Source: Paenibacillus thermotolerans
GTDB taxonomy: Bacteria > Bacillota > Bacilli > Paenibacillales > YIM-B00363
Reading direction: 5' to 3'
DNA: 64,000 bases
NCBI RefSeq assembly: GCF_028745515.1
Contig: NZ_JAQZSG010000003.1
Location: 62,001 to 126,000, forward strand
The position numbers and the translations under genes are program-made. Positions 52,890-61,735 of this stretch are shown here, piece after piece. The notes below the pieces were generated by a model, which was given only the letters and a program-made list of their open reading frames with translations, did no database searches and was not told the DNA's origin. The number at the start of each line of letters is the position of its first letter. Within the stretch, counting starts at the first letter, position 1.

Positions 52890-53828
52890 CTATGCCAATA
52901 CGGTATCGATTCTCTCAAGTATTTCCGGAGACAACTCAATGCCCGATGCGTTCGCGTTTTCCTCTACTTGCGAAGGGCGGCTTGCGCCTACGAGTGCGCT
53001 TGCTACGTTCGGCTGGCGAAGAATCCAAGCGATCGCCAGCTGGCCGACCGTAATATTCAGCTCGCTCGCGATATCGGCTAACCGGTTCACTTGGCCGATC
53101 TTCTCTTCCGTAATTCCTTTTCTCACCCATTCGAGCTTCGCGGCGCGGCTTTCTGCAGGGATGTCCGACACCGACTTATACTTACCGGTCAACAAGCCTT
53201 GCGCCAGCGGCGAAAACACAACTTGGCCGATGCCCTTCGCTTCGCCTAACGGAATGACTTCCTTCTCGATATACCGGTTGAACAGGTTGTAAACCGGCTG
53301 ATTGACAACGATGCGGTCCAGCAAATACTTATCGGCCACCCCCAACGCTTCCGTCATTTGTGCGGCGGTCCACTCGCTGACGCCGACATAAAGCACCTTC
53401 CCTTGTCTGACAAGATCGTCTAGCGCCCGAAGCGTCTCTTCGATCGGCGTTTCCGGATCGAACCGGTGGCAATAGTAAATGTCGACGTAATCCATATCCA
53501 AGCGCTTGAGGCTGGCGTGGCACTGCTCCGTAATATGCTTTCGGGACAAGCCGCGGTCGTTCGGTCCGTCTCCCATTACTCCAAATACTTTCGTCGCGAG
53601 AACATAAGATTCCCGCGGATACCTTTTGAGCGCTTCGCCTACGACTTCTTCGGCTTTGCCGCGCTCGTACACATTCGCCGTATCGAAGAAATTAATGCCT
53701 AGCTCATACGCTTTATGGATGGAATTTACGGCGTTCTCTTGCTCTACGTAGCCGCCGTATGTGAGCCAGCTGCCTAAGCTGATCTCGCTGACCTTCAGCC
53801 CGGTTTTGCCTAATTTGCGATATTTCAT
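52890..53828 (-). CDS. Aldo/keto reductase
   Basis: 312 residues, AKR TIM barrel. Catalytic tetrad: Asp in FFDTANVY near 51, Tyr near 56, Lys in LATKVFG near 79, and His in YYCHRFD near 120. The C-terminal ALVGASRPSQVEENA is the NADP(H)-binding segment. The sequence is of the K+-channel-beta-subunit/YghZ-type branch that reduces small aldehydes and methylglyoxal. GGAGG lies seven bases before the ATG. A degenerate cre-like site (53862-53876, TTGGCAACGCTTTCC) lies about 40 bases upstream. Apparently a single-gene unit. Confidence 0.92.
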   Translation of the reverse strand: MKYRKLGKTGLKVSEISLGSWLTYGGYVEQENAVNSIHKAYELGINFFDTANVYERGKAEEVVGEALKRYPRESYVLATKVFGVMGDGPNDRGLSRKHITEQCHASLKRLDMDYVDIYYCHRFDPETPIEETLRALDDLVRQGKVLYVGVSEWTAAQMTEALGVADKYLLDRIVVNQPVYNLFNRYIEKEVIPLGEAKGIGQVVFSPLAQGLLTGKYKSVSDIPAESRAAKLEWVRKGITEEKIGQVNRLADIASELNITVGQLAIAWILRQPNVASALVGASRPSQVEENANASGIELSPEILERIDTVLA

Positions 53829-53982
53829 GTTTCCGCCTCCATCTAAAACTGATTTACTGCCTTGGCAACGCTTTCCTCTTGAGAAACGTCAAGCTCAACG
53901 ATATGTAACCGGCTCGGCTCCGTTGCTTGAAGCCGCTACTTAAGCCCGGCCCCCGATTCGCTCCCGTTATCAACACTTACAT

Positions 53983-54438
53983 TTATTTATCGTTCTCCAG
54001 CAGTTCAAGAATGACTTTAAGCTCCTTCATCGAATCCATGTACGCATAGCGCCCGCCTGTATAATCGCCTTTCTGGATGAGCGGCATTCCTTTGGCTTCC
54101 ATTGCGGCGATTTTGTCTTGCATCCCTTCTACAACGAATGCGATATGCTGAACGCCTTCGCCGTAGTTGTCCAAAAACTCTCTCCATGTGCTCGGATGTT
54201 CGTCCGGCTCGATCAGCTCCAGTTGCAAGGACCCCATGTTTAGAAATGCCAGCTTCGCTCTCGCCTCAGTAGGTTGGCCGTTATACCGCGTGTTCGTTTC
54301 CTCAAGCGGCCCGGTCCAAAACCACTGCGGCTTCTCGATTCCGAAGAAATCCGCATAAGCCTGGGATGTTTTCTCGATATCCCGCACGATAATGCCGATT
54401 TGGGTAATAAAATGATTGCCGAGTACGCCGTTGTTCAT
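53983..54438 (-). CDS. VOC-family (glyoxalase/epimerase-like) protein
   Basis: About 151 residues with two beta-alpha-beta-beta-beta units: ITQIGIIVRDIEKTSQAYADF at the start and GVQHIAFVVEGMQDKIAAMEAKG in the second half. Metal-ligand candidates include LQLELIEP and the His of QHIAF. VOC proteins include glyoxalase I, methylmalonyl-CoA epimerase and resistance proteins; the substrate is not clear. ATG 54438 has AAGGGAG six bases upstream. About 155 bases precede the reductase gene. Confidence 0.82.
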   Translation of the reverse strand: MNNGVLGNHFITQIGIIVRDIEKTSQAYADFFGIEKPQWFWTGPLEETNTRYNGQPTEARAKLAFLNMGSLQLELIEPDEHPSTWREFLDNYGEGVQHIAFVVEGMQDKIAAMEAKGMPLIQKGDYTGGRYAYMDSMKELKVILELLENDK

Positions 54439-54553
54439 CTCATTCTCCCTTTCCAACCAGAGTCAGTAGTACTCCTCTATGATACCACTATATTCCATTG
54501 TTTTGGGACTTTTCGCTTTTTACCGAACTGTTGTCCGTCGAACAGCGCGGATG

Positions 54554-54737
54554 TAACAACACTACAAGTTGTTATTGCGACATTTTACCGTTCACCGGAA
54601 AAATAGCATCACTTGGTGTTACTATGCAGACGAAATTAGTGTAAAAAAGCCAATTTTATCTCAAATAGCAACACCACGTGGTGTTAGAATTTGCAAACGG
54701 CTGAAAAAGTGCCCGATAGCAACTCCTAGTGATGCTA
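54554..54737. repeat. Array of four imperfect palindromes
   Basis: Four related palindromes lie about 50-64 bases apart: TAACAAC-N7-GTTGTTA (54554-54574), TAGCATCAC-TTG-GTGTTACTA (54604-54624), TAGC then the perfect AACACCACGTGGTGTT (54666-54685), and TAGCAAC..GATGCTA (54717-54737). Sequence between copies is not conserved. It occupies most of the 393-base gap between the VOC gene and the beta-helix gene. It looks like an intergenic repeat family (BIME-like), not a CRISPR, because the units are short, divergent and palindromic. Confidence 0.6.
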
Positions 54738-54771
54738 AAAACGCCTTGACTCCAACGCGGGGGCCGGGGTG

Positions 54772-54809
54772 CAAAAAGACGCCCCACCCCTAACGGGTAA
54801 TGGAACGTC
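54772..54809 (-). terminator. Terminator of the LacI/beta-helix unit
   Basis: On the minus strand GACGTTCC..ACCC pairs with GGGGT.GGGGCGTC and is followed by TTTTT. It lies 22 bases after the beta-helix stop. Confidence 0.78.
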
Positions 54810-54831
54810 TTCCTCGCCTATCGATTCGTGA

Positions 54832-56823
54832 CTATAGAAACGCAATTTCATCCAGCCAAATATGATATCGCCCTTCATGCGATCCGATCTGTATTTCTAC
54901 ATATTGAAGCTTATTGAGGTCGGGAGCCCCCTTACTGCTTACGGACCAGCTTTCAACCGTGCCCCGGTCTGCAATCGGGATCTGCATGGGCCTCCAGCCG
55001 TATCGTGCTTCGGAAGCGATTTTTCCCCAGTTGAAAATCGGGGCGTTGTTTATGTACTCGATATAGTTGTCGCCATCCTGCCCCAAACGCACCGTCAGCA
55101 TGCCGTGACCGAAGCCGTCCCTCACCTCATGCCGATAGCTCATCCAAAATTGAAGCATCTTCGCATCGGAAAGTCGCGGGCAAGAAATAGGAAATCGCAC
55201 CCGGGACAACGTAGAAACCGATTCGATATGTGCCGAAGGACCGCTTTGCACACAGTGCCGATCGTCGAGCCGCAAGCGGGTACAATGATCTTCCGCAATG
55301 CCGGCAGAGCCGATATCCACGGTATGAACAACCGCAGAACGGTCCGGAACGACATAAAGATCGATCCACGTCAAATCGGACAAGCTTCCGTTCGTTACGG
55401 TCAATCCGGCGCGGTAAAAGCCTGATTCGGCATACGTATGGACGGCCTCCGCTCCTTCCAGGACGGTACCGTCCCCCATTTCCCATCGGAACGACAGCTC
55501 TCCTCCGTCCGGGTTCTCGCTCATGCCGGCGTCGATCCGCACGGGCCGCCCGGCTGCCGGCTCGAGCGTCGTAACCTTCGCGATCGCTTTCGGCGGTGTC
55601 CCCGTAACTTCTTTAGCCGGCAGCGGACGCAGGATGACATTCGATACGTTCACGTCCTGATGGACATCGCCCAGCGCATTGTTTTCAAACGTGTTGCCCG
55701 ATATTTGTATCCAATTGGAGTGTTTCAAAAAGATGCCGTACGTTGCGTTATCCGTGATCGTATTTTGCTCGATAATCCAGTGGTACGCTTCATACCCTTC
55801 CTTGAAACCGATGGCCACTCCCGCGCTTTTATTATGGTGGACATAGTTGTTCCGCATGACGAAATGGCTGCTCGACCCGTTCACGACGGCGATGCCGGCG
55901 TTGCCGAACGGCTCGGGCGCGTTGGCGATTCTCGTGCCGTTATAAGCCGCCTCGTTCCCGATCAGCACCGCGTGGCAGGAGCCGCCGAGCCAAAACCCGT
56001 AGCTGGAGTAATTGCCCTTGTTATTGACGAACGTATTGTCCGGATCCCACACTTCCCAAGCATTGTTATGGGCATAGGAAGCATCGTTGCCCTCAAAAAT
56101 ATTGAATCGGCTGACCCAGCCGTTCAACGACCGGATGAACACGCCGTCTCCGCCGTGAGTAAAATCGTTATGCTTGAACACATTGTAATTGGAACCGTTC
56201 TCAATTAACACCGACGAAGAGTCTCTCGCATGCACTTCTCCAGGGGAGATGCGAATGCCGTAATTCATGACGTTATTCGTTATTTCATTGTGGGACGATC
56301 TCCAAAGCTTCAAGCATACGTTCGTGCAATGTCCCATTTCATTATCTGTAACGACGTTATAATCGCAGTCTTTCATGTTCAAGCCGTTCCAAACTTTATT
56401 GCCTTTATTGCCCGTAATCCGGCTGTGCGACACATGTTCCAAAACCAATGCTCCGAAGGGCTCGCCGTCTCCCCAGCCGAAATCCGGATCCGTATAGTTA
56501 TGGGAAAGATCGTTGCCGACGATCGCCCACTCGGTACCGTTCATGACTTTCATCCCGATTTGAAAGCCGCTGATCGTCAAATTCGAAACCGTGACGCGGC
56601 TTCGGCCGTTCGCAAACAGACCGATTCCCCAGTAGCTGTATTTATTGCCTTCCTTCCCTCTGCCCCGGATGACCGCTCCGTTCCCGTCGATCTCGATCCC
56701 GTCGCCGGCCACGATCAATCCGCGTCCGTCGGTAAACGAATATTCGCCGGGCTCGAACGTTACGCTTTCCGTAATGATCATCCCCGGGTACGGCTTCACC
56801 TTAGGCTTCACAACGTGTGTCAT
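54832..56823 (-). CDS. Right-handed beta-helix protein with PKD and carbohydrate-binding domains, no signal peptide
   Basis: About 663 residues: NosD/CASH-type beta-helix (about 12-400), PKD-like domain (about 410-500; FRWEMGDGTVLEGAEAVHTY) and a C-terminal jelly-roll-like domain (about 510-660). It is a close relative of residues 300-975 of the giant protein at 40188-44513, with shared signatures such as DxGWGDGE, HARDSxS, NDFTHGGDG and SSYGFWLGGS. No export signal is visible and there is no room for one, as the LacI gene ends 19 bases upstream. ATG 56823 has GGGAG nine bases upstream. Function may be intracellular cleavage or epimerisation of an imported oligosaccharide (inference). Confidence 0.82.
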   Translation of the reverse strand: MTHVVKPKVKPYPGMIITESVTFEPGEYSFTDGRGLIVAGDGIEIDGNGAVIRGRGKEGNKYSYWGIGLFANGRSRVTVSNLTISGFQIGMKVMNGTEWAIVGNDLSHNYTDPDFGWGDGEPFGALVLEHVSHSRITGNKGNKVWNGLNMKDCDYNVVTDNEMGHCTNVCLKLWRSSHNEITNNVMNYGIRISPGEVHARDSSSVLIENGSNYNVFKHNDFTHGGDGVFIRSLNGWVSRFNIFEGNDASYAHNNAWEVWDPDNTFVNNKGNYSSYGFWLGGSCHAVLIGNEAAYNGTRIANAPEPFGNAGIAVVNGSSSHFVMRNNYVHHNKSAGVAIGFKEGYEAYHWIIEQNTITDNATYGIFLKHSNWIQISGNTFENNALGDVHQDVNVSNVILRPLPAKEVTGTPPKAIAKVTTLEPAAGRPVRIDAGMSENPDGGELSFRWEMGDGTVLEGAEAVHTYAESGFYRAGLTVTNGSLSDLTWIDLYVVPDRSAVVHTVDIGSAGIAEDHCTRLRLDDRHCVQSGPSAHIESVSTLSRVRFPISCPRLSDAKMLQFWMSYRHEVRDGFGHGMLTVRLGQDGDNYIEYINNAPIFNWGKIASEARYGWRPMQIPIADRGTVESWSVSSKGAPDLNKLQYVEIQIGSHEGRYHIWLDEIAFL

Positions 56824-56842
56824 ATGAGTCAACTCCCAACCG

Positions 56843-57859
56843 TCATTTTTGGCCTCTCATTACCGCGGTTGTTTCCCTTTCTATTACGTTACCTTTGATC
56901 AATAGACTTTGGTGACGCTCGTTAGGATTGTCTTTGTTCGAAATGCAATCGGTTAAAATGTTGACGGCCGCACATCCGACCTCATACAGCGGAAGCGAGA
57001 TCGTCGTTAACCGAGGCCGCGAATACATGGAAATCCGTCGATTGTCGTAGCCCATGACGGACAATTGGTCCGGGACCGCGATGCCGAGCTCGCGCGCCGC
57101 ATCCAGCACGCCGAAAGCCATCATATCGCTGGAAGCAAATATAGCGGTTGGCCGGTCCTCCGGAAGCAGCAGCTCTTTGGCCAGCCGGTAGCCCGATTCC
57201 TCGTACCAGTCCCCATGCTTGATATATTCGTCGTTCGGTTCGATTCGGTATTCGCCAAGCGCCTTCCGATAACCCGCCAGCCTCGTGGAGCTCGCATTCC
57301 AATCCTTCGGGCCGTTAATATATCCTATTTTTCGATGGTCGAGTCCTAGCAAGTAACGGGTTGCATCATATGCGCCGGCAAAATCGTCGGTCATTACGCT
57401 GTGAACGGGTTGTTGCTCGGTCCCGGTACGATTGATGAAAACAATCGGCATTTGCAGCTCGGGAAAATCGTCTACGGAATTCAGTGTCGTCTCCGCAACG
57501 ATGACGCCGTCGAGCTTCAAATTCGAAAAATAGTCCAGCGCCGCCTTTTCGCTCGAAGCTTCGTGCTGGATGTTCCATAATAGAACGCTCAGGCCCGATT
57601 TTCTCGCTTCATCCTCGACGCCTTTCGCGATAAAACCGCCCAGTTCATCCGAAACGTCATCTAATATAAGGCCGATCATGGAAGTAGACTTTTGTCTCAG
57701 ATTTCTAGCGACGAGATTCGGGCGATATCCCATTTCATCGGCGATTTTCTGAATATGCTCCCTCACCTGCAAGCTGATTTTCTCGTTGTTTGCAATAGCG
57801 CGCGATACGGTTGCTGCGGATACGTTCGCTACTTTGGCAATATCGTAAATGCTGACCAT
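56843..57859 (-). CDS. LacI-family regulator controlling the adjacent importer
   Basis: 338 residues. HTH MVSIYDIAKVANVSAATVSRAI at 1-22, effector domain from about 60. AAGGTG precedes ATG 57859. It is co-transcribed with the beta-helix gene. Palindromic sites sharing TGCAATCGATTAC lie in its own promoter (57915-57928) and in the importer promoter (61694-61707), with a related site at 61585-61596, so it probably represses both units. Confidence 0.92.
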   Translation of the reverse strand: MVSIYDIAKVANVSAATVSRAIANNEKISLQVREHIQKIADEMGYRPNLVARNLRQKSTSMIGLILDDVSDELGGFIAKGVEDEARKSGLSVLLWNIQHEASSEKAALDYFSNLKLDGVIVAETTLNSVDDFPELQMPIVFINRTGTEQQPVHSVMTDDFAGAYDATRYLLGLDHRKIGYINGPKDWNASSTRLAGYRKALGEYRIEPNDEYIKHGDWYEESGYRLAKELLLPEDRPTAIFASSDMMAFGVLDAARELGIAVPDQLSVMGYDNRRISMYSRPRLTTISLPLYEVGCAAVNILTDCISNKDNPNERHQSLLIKGNVIERETTAVMRGQK

Positions 57860-57912
57860 CGTTTCACCTTACCGATCCGGTTGTTCATGACTGAAAGTCA
57901 TGTCTTACCACA

Positions 57913-57941
57913 ATCGTAATCGATTGCATCCTGTGAAGCAA
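57913..57941 (-). promoter_or_regulatory. Promoter and operator of the lacI-type gene
   Basis: Minus strand TTGCTT (57936-57941), 17-base spacer, TACGAT (57913-57918). TGCAATCGATTACG (57915-57928) fills the spacer and overlaps the -10 element, indicating autorepression. Confidence 0.65.
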
Positions 57942-57960
57942 CATCGCCGAAACAGGAATG

Positions 57961-57984
57961 CCCCTCCGTCCGAGACAAGAGGGG
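57961..57984 (-). terminator. Possible terminator of the LplA-type binding-protein gene
   Basis: CCCCTC (57961-57966) pairs with GAGGGG (57979-57984) around a 12-base loop, 16 bases after the stop at 58001. The following T-tract is poor, so termination may be inefficient. Confidence 0.45.
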
Positions 57985-58000
57985 TCCCTGCCGCTTCCTC

Positions 58001-59614
58001 TTATTGGTTCATAAATCTGTCGTATGCCGATTGCTGAACCTGCTGTAATTCGTCAATGCCCATGGATCTAAGCGTTTCTACATATTTATCCCATTCCTGA
58101 TCGATATCCTTCTGGCCGGTAATGAACGAATCCCGCATTTCATTCTTGAACGTTGCGATATCCGTCGAAGTGTTCGCAACGATCTCGTTCTCAGCCTTCG
58201 TCAAGTAAAGAATCGGTTCGAACGCCTTCGAAATGTCCACATCGGCCCAAATTTCCCTGATCTTCAAGCCTTCATCGTCCAGCAGCGCTTTCGCATAGTC
58301 CGGGTCGGTCACCGTAAGCCATGCCGGGTTTGCGTATTTCGTCATTTCGACGCCCGGAACATACTCCGTCGCTTTCATAATTTTATCGGTGTACGTCTTT
58401 TTGCCGCCGGCTACCAAGAACGTGTCGCCCTCAATGCCCCAGTTGAACAATATTTGTCCCGGCTCGCTGTAGCCGTAATCCAAATATTCGACGATTTGCT
58501 CCGGATGCTTCGCCGTGCTCGCAATAGCCAAGCCGTACGGCTGCGCGATGCGTTTGGCGGTCGAGTTCAAGGATACGGATTTCCCCTCGTATTGCATATA
58601 CGGAACGCCGATGAACTTGAAAGCGGCGCCTGCGTCGGCCGCCATCTTCATGACGGTGCCCGCAACCTCGATGTTGTCGATAATGCCGGCGCTTTGGCCG
58701 TCTACCAGATGCTTGAAGTAAATGTCCTGCTCGTTGGTCAAGTAATCTTTATCGATGAAGCCTTCGTCATACATTTTCTTGAACCATTTCAAAGCTTCCT
58801 TATATCGAGGCGATGTCGGCCCGTAAACGACCTTGCCGTCCTCCAGGAACCAATCGTCCGCCACGCCGAAGCCGTAGAACAATTTGTACATTTGACCCGG
58901 ATAGCCCGTCAATCCGACGAACGGCTTCCCGCCGCTTACGCCGGCCGCCTTCATTGCTTTCAACGTTTCATACAGCTCTTCGTTCGTCTTCGGAACGTCC
59001 TTGCCGATTTGCTTGAGCCAATCCTCCCGCATGACCATCCCTTCGCCGAACGCCAGAAAGCGGTCCTTTGTAATCCAAGGCATGTAGTACATTCTGCCTT
59101 GCGGATCGATAAGCTGCTTCTTAAGCTGAGGATCGTTCTCGATCAAATTCATCAAATTCGGCGCATGCTCTTTCACTAACGGATAAATATCGATGATCCG
59201 GTTCGCTTCATAATATTGCGCCGTTCGGTCCGGCCTCCAGCTGTACCAAATCGCATCTGCCATTTCGCCGGACGTCATCATCAGGTTAAACGCTTCGACC
59301 GCGTCTCCCGTCGGATGTATGTAATTCACCTTCACTCCCGTCCGCTTCTCCATTTCTTGGTAGGCAAGCACCTCGTCGTAGCTTTTGCCTCCCCAAACCT
59401 CTACTGTGCCCAGCCACGTCCAAATGCTGAAATTCGAAAGCTTGTCTCCGGAGCTTTTCGCGTCGCCGTTATCATTTTGCGTCTTCTCTGAGGTATTGTC
59501 CGATGACGAATCGTTCGGAGTTGATGCGGAATCGTTGCCGCCGCTGCAAGCAACGACGGTAAATGCCAGAACAACAATCAGTGCGATACTTAACAGTTTA
59601 CTGGCCGTTTTCAT
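58001..59614 (-). CDS. Extracellular sugar-binding lipoprotein (LplA/LipO type)
   Basis: 537 residues, the larger SBP size typical of LplA/YtcQ-type systems for complex oligosaccharides. Lipoprotein signal with VVAC, Cys23, then a Ser/Asn/Asp-rich linker (about 24-58) and mature domain (FSIWTWLGTVEVWGG). ATG 59614 follows AAGGGGG at eight bases. Third gene of the importer operon; 82 bases separate it from the permease. Confidence 0.93.
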   Translation of the reverse strand: MKTASKLLSIALIVVLAFTVVACSGGNDSASTPNDSSSDNTSEKTQNDNGDAKSSGDKLSNFSIWTWLGTVEVWGGKSYDEVLAYQEMEKRTGVKVNYIHPTGDAVEAFNLMMTSGEMADAIWYSWRPDRTAQYYEANRIIDIYPLVKEHAPNLMNLIENDPQLKKQLIDPQGRMYYMPWITKDRFLAFGEGMVMREDWLKQIGKDVPKTNEELYETLKAMKAAGVSGGKPFVGLTGYPGQMYKLFYGFGVADDWFLEDGKVVYGPTSPRYKEALKWFKKMYDEGFIDKDYLTNEQDIYFKHLVDGQSAGIIDNIEVAGTVMKMAADAGAAFKFIGVPYMQYEGKSVSLNSTAKRIAQPYGLAIASTAKHPEQIVEYLDYGYSEPGQILFNWGIEGDTFLVAGGKKTYTDKIMKATEYVPGVEMTKYANPAWLTVTDPDYAKALLDDEGLKIREIWADVDISKAFEPILYLTKAENEIVANTSTDIATFKNEMRDSFITGQKDIDQEWDKYVETLRSMGIDELQQVQQSAYDRFMNQ

Positions 59615-59696
59615 GCAAAATCCCCCTTCATTCTACCCGGTCGGGCTGAAAATAGTGAACCTGCGAAATAAACCGTAAATCCTAAAGCACGACTTG

Positions 59697-60575
59697 CTAT
59701 TCCTTTAACGAGCCGAGCATGACCCCCTTTACGAAATATTTCTGAATGAACGGATACACGATTAAAATCGGAACGGTGCTCACAATGATCGTTGCGTATT
59801 TCAAATTTTTCGCGACCTGCTGCGTTACGTTCGTCGTATCGCCGCCGAAATCGGCGATTCTTCCTTGGATCAGGATCTCCCGCAAAATAAGCTGCAGCGG
59901 GTATAAGTCCCGATTTTGCAAGTAAATCGATGCGGCAAACCACGAATTCCAATGGCCGACGGCATAGAACAAAACCATGACGGCCATTATGGGCAGCGAG
60001 ATCGGCAAGTACACCCAAAATAAGATTTGAAAATCGTTTCCTCCGTCGATCCGCGCCGACTCGTCCAAGCTTTCCGATATACCCATGAAATAAGTTCGCA
60101 TCATGATCATGTTCCAAGCGGACATCGCTCCGGGAAGCAGCAGCGCCCATACGGTGTTGTACAGCCCCAGCTTCTGAACGACAAGGAAGCTCGGGATCAG
60201 TCCGCCGTTGAAAAACATCGTGAACACGATCATGAACATGATGATTCTTCGGCCCTTCAGCCATCTCTTCGATAAGCCGTACGCGGCGAACGTTGTCAGT
60301 ACCATATTGATGGCGGTGCCGACCGCCACGTAGAAGACGGAGTTGCGGAAGCCCTTCAATATGTTCGGGTTTTGTATGACCGCTTCGTACGCCTCAAGCG
60401 TAAAGCCTCTCGGGAGCAGCATGACGGAGCCGTGCTTGGCGATTTCCCCGATCGAGCTGAGAGAAACGACAAATATGTAATAGAGCGGGTAAAACGTAGA
60501 AAGCATTAACAGCGTCAATATAACGTAGATCAAAGAGTCGAACAGCCGGTCGCCCAACGTCGGTTTATATAGCAT
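59697..60575 (-). CDS. ABC transporter permease (LplC/YtcP type)
   Basis: About 292 residues, six membrane segments, EAA-type loop DESARIDGGNDFQILFWVYLP near 185, and the typical C-terminus KGVMLGSLKE. ATG 60575 with GAGAGGAG ten bases upstream is preferred over TTG 60599. Pairs with the LplB-type permease upstream, which its open frame just touches. Confidence 0.93.
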   Translation of the reverse strand: MLYKPTLGDRLFDSLIYVILTLLMLSTFYPLYYIFVVSLSSIGEIAKHGSVMLLPRGFTLEAYEAVIQNPNILKGFRNSVFYVAVGTAINMVLTTFAAYGLSKRWLKGRRIIMFMIVFTMFFNGGLIPSFLVVQKLGLYNTVWALLLPGAMSAWNMIMMRTYFMGISESLDESARIDGGNDFQILFWVYLPISLPIMAVMVLFYAVGHWNSWFAASIYLQNRDLYPLQLILREILIQGRIADFGGDTTNVTQQVAKNLKYATIIVSTVPILIVYPFIQKYFVKGVMLGSLKE

Positions 60576-60592
60576 TAGCCTGTGACTCCTCT

Positions 60593-61561
60593 CTACCAAA
60601 GACTCGTTTCGGATACTTTTCTGCTGATGCGGTTTGCGGCAATGAGCAGCGTAAAGTTCACGATCGTATTAAATAGCCCGACTGCCGTCGCAAAGCTGAA
60701 GGAGGAGCTTTCGATCCCTTTCCTGTACACGTAGGTAGAGATGACGTCGGCCGTTTCGTAAGTAAGCGGTTGATACAGCAGCAATATTTTTTCAAATCCC
60801 GAGCTGAGCAAATTGCCGATCGTCAAAATCAGCAAGATGACGATGGTGGGCTGGATGGCGGGCAGCGTAATGTGCCACATCTTCTTGAATCGGCCTGCCC
60901 CGTCGATCTCGGACGCTTCGTACAAATCCGGATTTACATGAGACAATGCGGCGAAATAAATGATCGAGCTCCATCCGATGGACTGCCATATATCGCTTGT
61001 AACATAAATCGTCCGGAAATATTCCGCGGCTTGCAGAAACGAGATCGACTCGTATCCCATAAAAGCTCTCAATTGATTCACCAGACCGTCGCTCGACAAA
61101 AAATCTTTGATCATGCCGACGATGACGATCATCGAAATAAAATGCGGGATGTAGGTGATCGTCTGCACGCTTCTCTTGAACCAGCTCTTCCTTACTTCAT
61201 TGAGCAGCAGCGCCAGCAAAATCGGAGCGGGGAACCCGAATACGAGCAGCCAAAAATTGAGCAAAAACGTATTGCGGATCAGTCTCCAAAAATAATAGCT
61301 ATCGAAGAAATTAATAAAATGCTTAAAGCCTACCCATTTGCTCTCGAAAAAACCGAGTCCCGGCGTATAGTCTTGGAAGCCGATCACGATGCCGACCATC
61401 GGAAAGTAATGAAAAATGACATAATATACGACGACGGGAAGCAGCATGAGATAAATGTATTTTCCGCGATGAAACTCTTTCTTGAAGTTGTCCAGCCGGG
61501 TTCGTTTGCGGCCGGCCGGAAGCTCGGCAATTTGCCGGTTTGCTGCATGAAACTGCGCCAT
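60593..61561 (-). CDS. ABC transporter permease (LplB/YteP type)
   Basis: About 322 residues with a basic N-terminal tail, six membrane segments and EAA-type loop YEASEIDGAGRFKKMWHITLP near 225. ATG 61561 has GGGGGG ten bases upstream. First gene of the importer operon; like the other two systems here it has no ATPase gene nearby and probably uses a shared MsmX-type ATPase. Confidence 0.92.
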   Translation of the reverse strand: MAQFHAANRQIAELPAGRKRTRLDNFKKEFHRGKYIYLMLLPVVVYYVIFHYFPMVGIVIGFQDYTPGLGFFESKWVGFKHFINFFDSYYFWRLIRNTFLLNFWLLVFGFPAPILLALLLNEVRKSWFKRSVQTITYIPHFISMIVIVGMIKDFLSSDGLVNQLRAFMGYESISFLQAAEYFRTIYVTSDIWQSIGWSSIIYFAALSHVNPDLYEASEIDGAGRFKKMWHITLPAIQPTIVILLILTIGNLLSSGFEKILLLYQPLTYETADVISTYVYRKGIESSSFSFATAVGLFNTIVNFTLLIAANRISRKVSETSLW

Positions 61562-61584
61562 TACATACCCGCCCCCCAGTTCGC

Positions 61585-61596
61585 GCAATCGATTGC
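61585..61596. promoter_or_regulatory. Second operator of the importer operon
   Basis: GCAATCGATTGC is a perfect 12-bp palindrome in the leader, 24 bases before the permease start. Its centre is 110 bases from the promoter-proximal site, close to an integral number of helical turns, so looping by one LacI tetramer is plausible. Confidence 0.65.
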
Positions 61597-61669
61597 AAAA
61601 TACTGTAAACGATTCCATAAAACTTGATCGAAATGAACATTTTCTCTCGTTTCTTCAATTTCTAGGGAT

Positions 61670-61707
61670 AGTGTAACACCGGAATATCGCTTTTGCAATC
61701 GATTACA
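61670..61707 (-). promoter_or_regulatory. Promoter and operator of the LplB/C/A-type importer operon
   Basis: Minus strand TTGCAA (61693-61698), 17-base spacer, TACACT (61670-61675). The operator-like palindrome TGCAATCGATTACA (61694-61707, plus strand) covers the -35 element. Confidence 0.68.
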
Positions 61708-61735
61708 CAAAAATATTTCGTATAAATTTATAACT

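Noticed and set aside
52610-52939. Minus-strand open frame of 109 codons across the hairpin element
   Set aside because: It covers highly structured sequence and the reductase end. The sequence fits an RNA or mobile-element end better than a protein.
54554-54737. CRISPR-like array
   Set aside because: Units are short palindromes with mismatches, spacing is irregular (50, 64, 49) and no cas genes are near.
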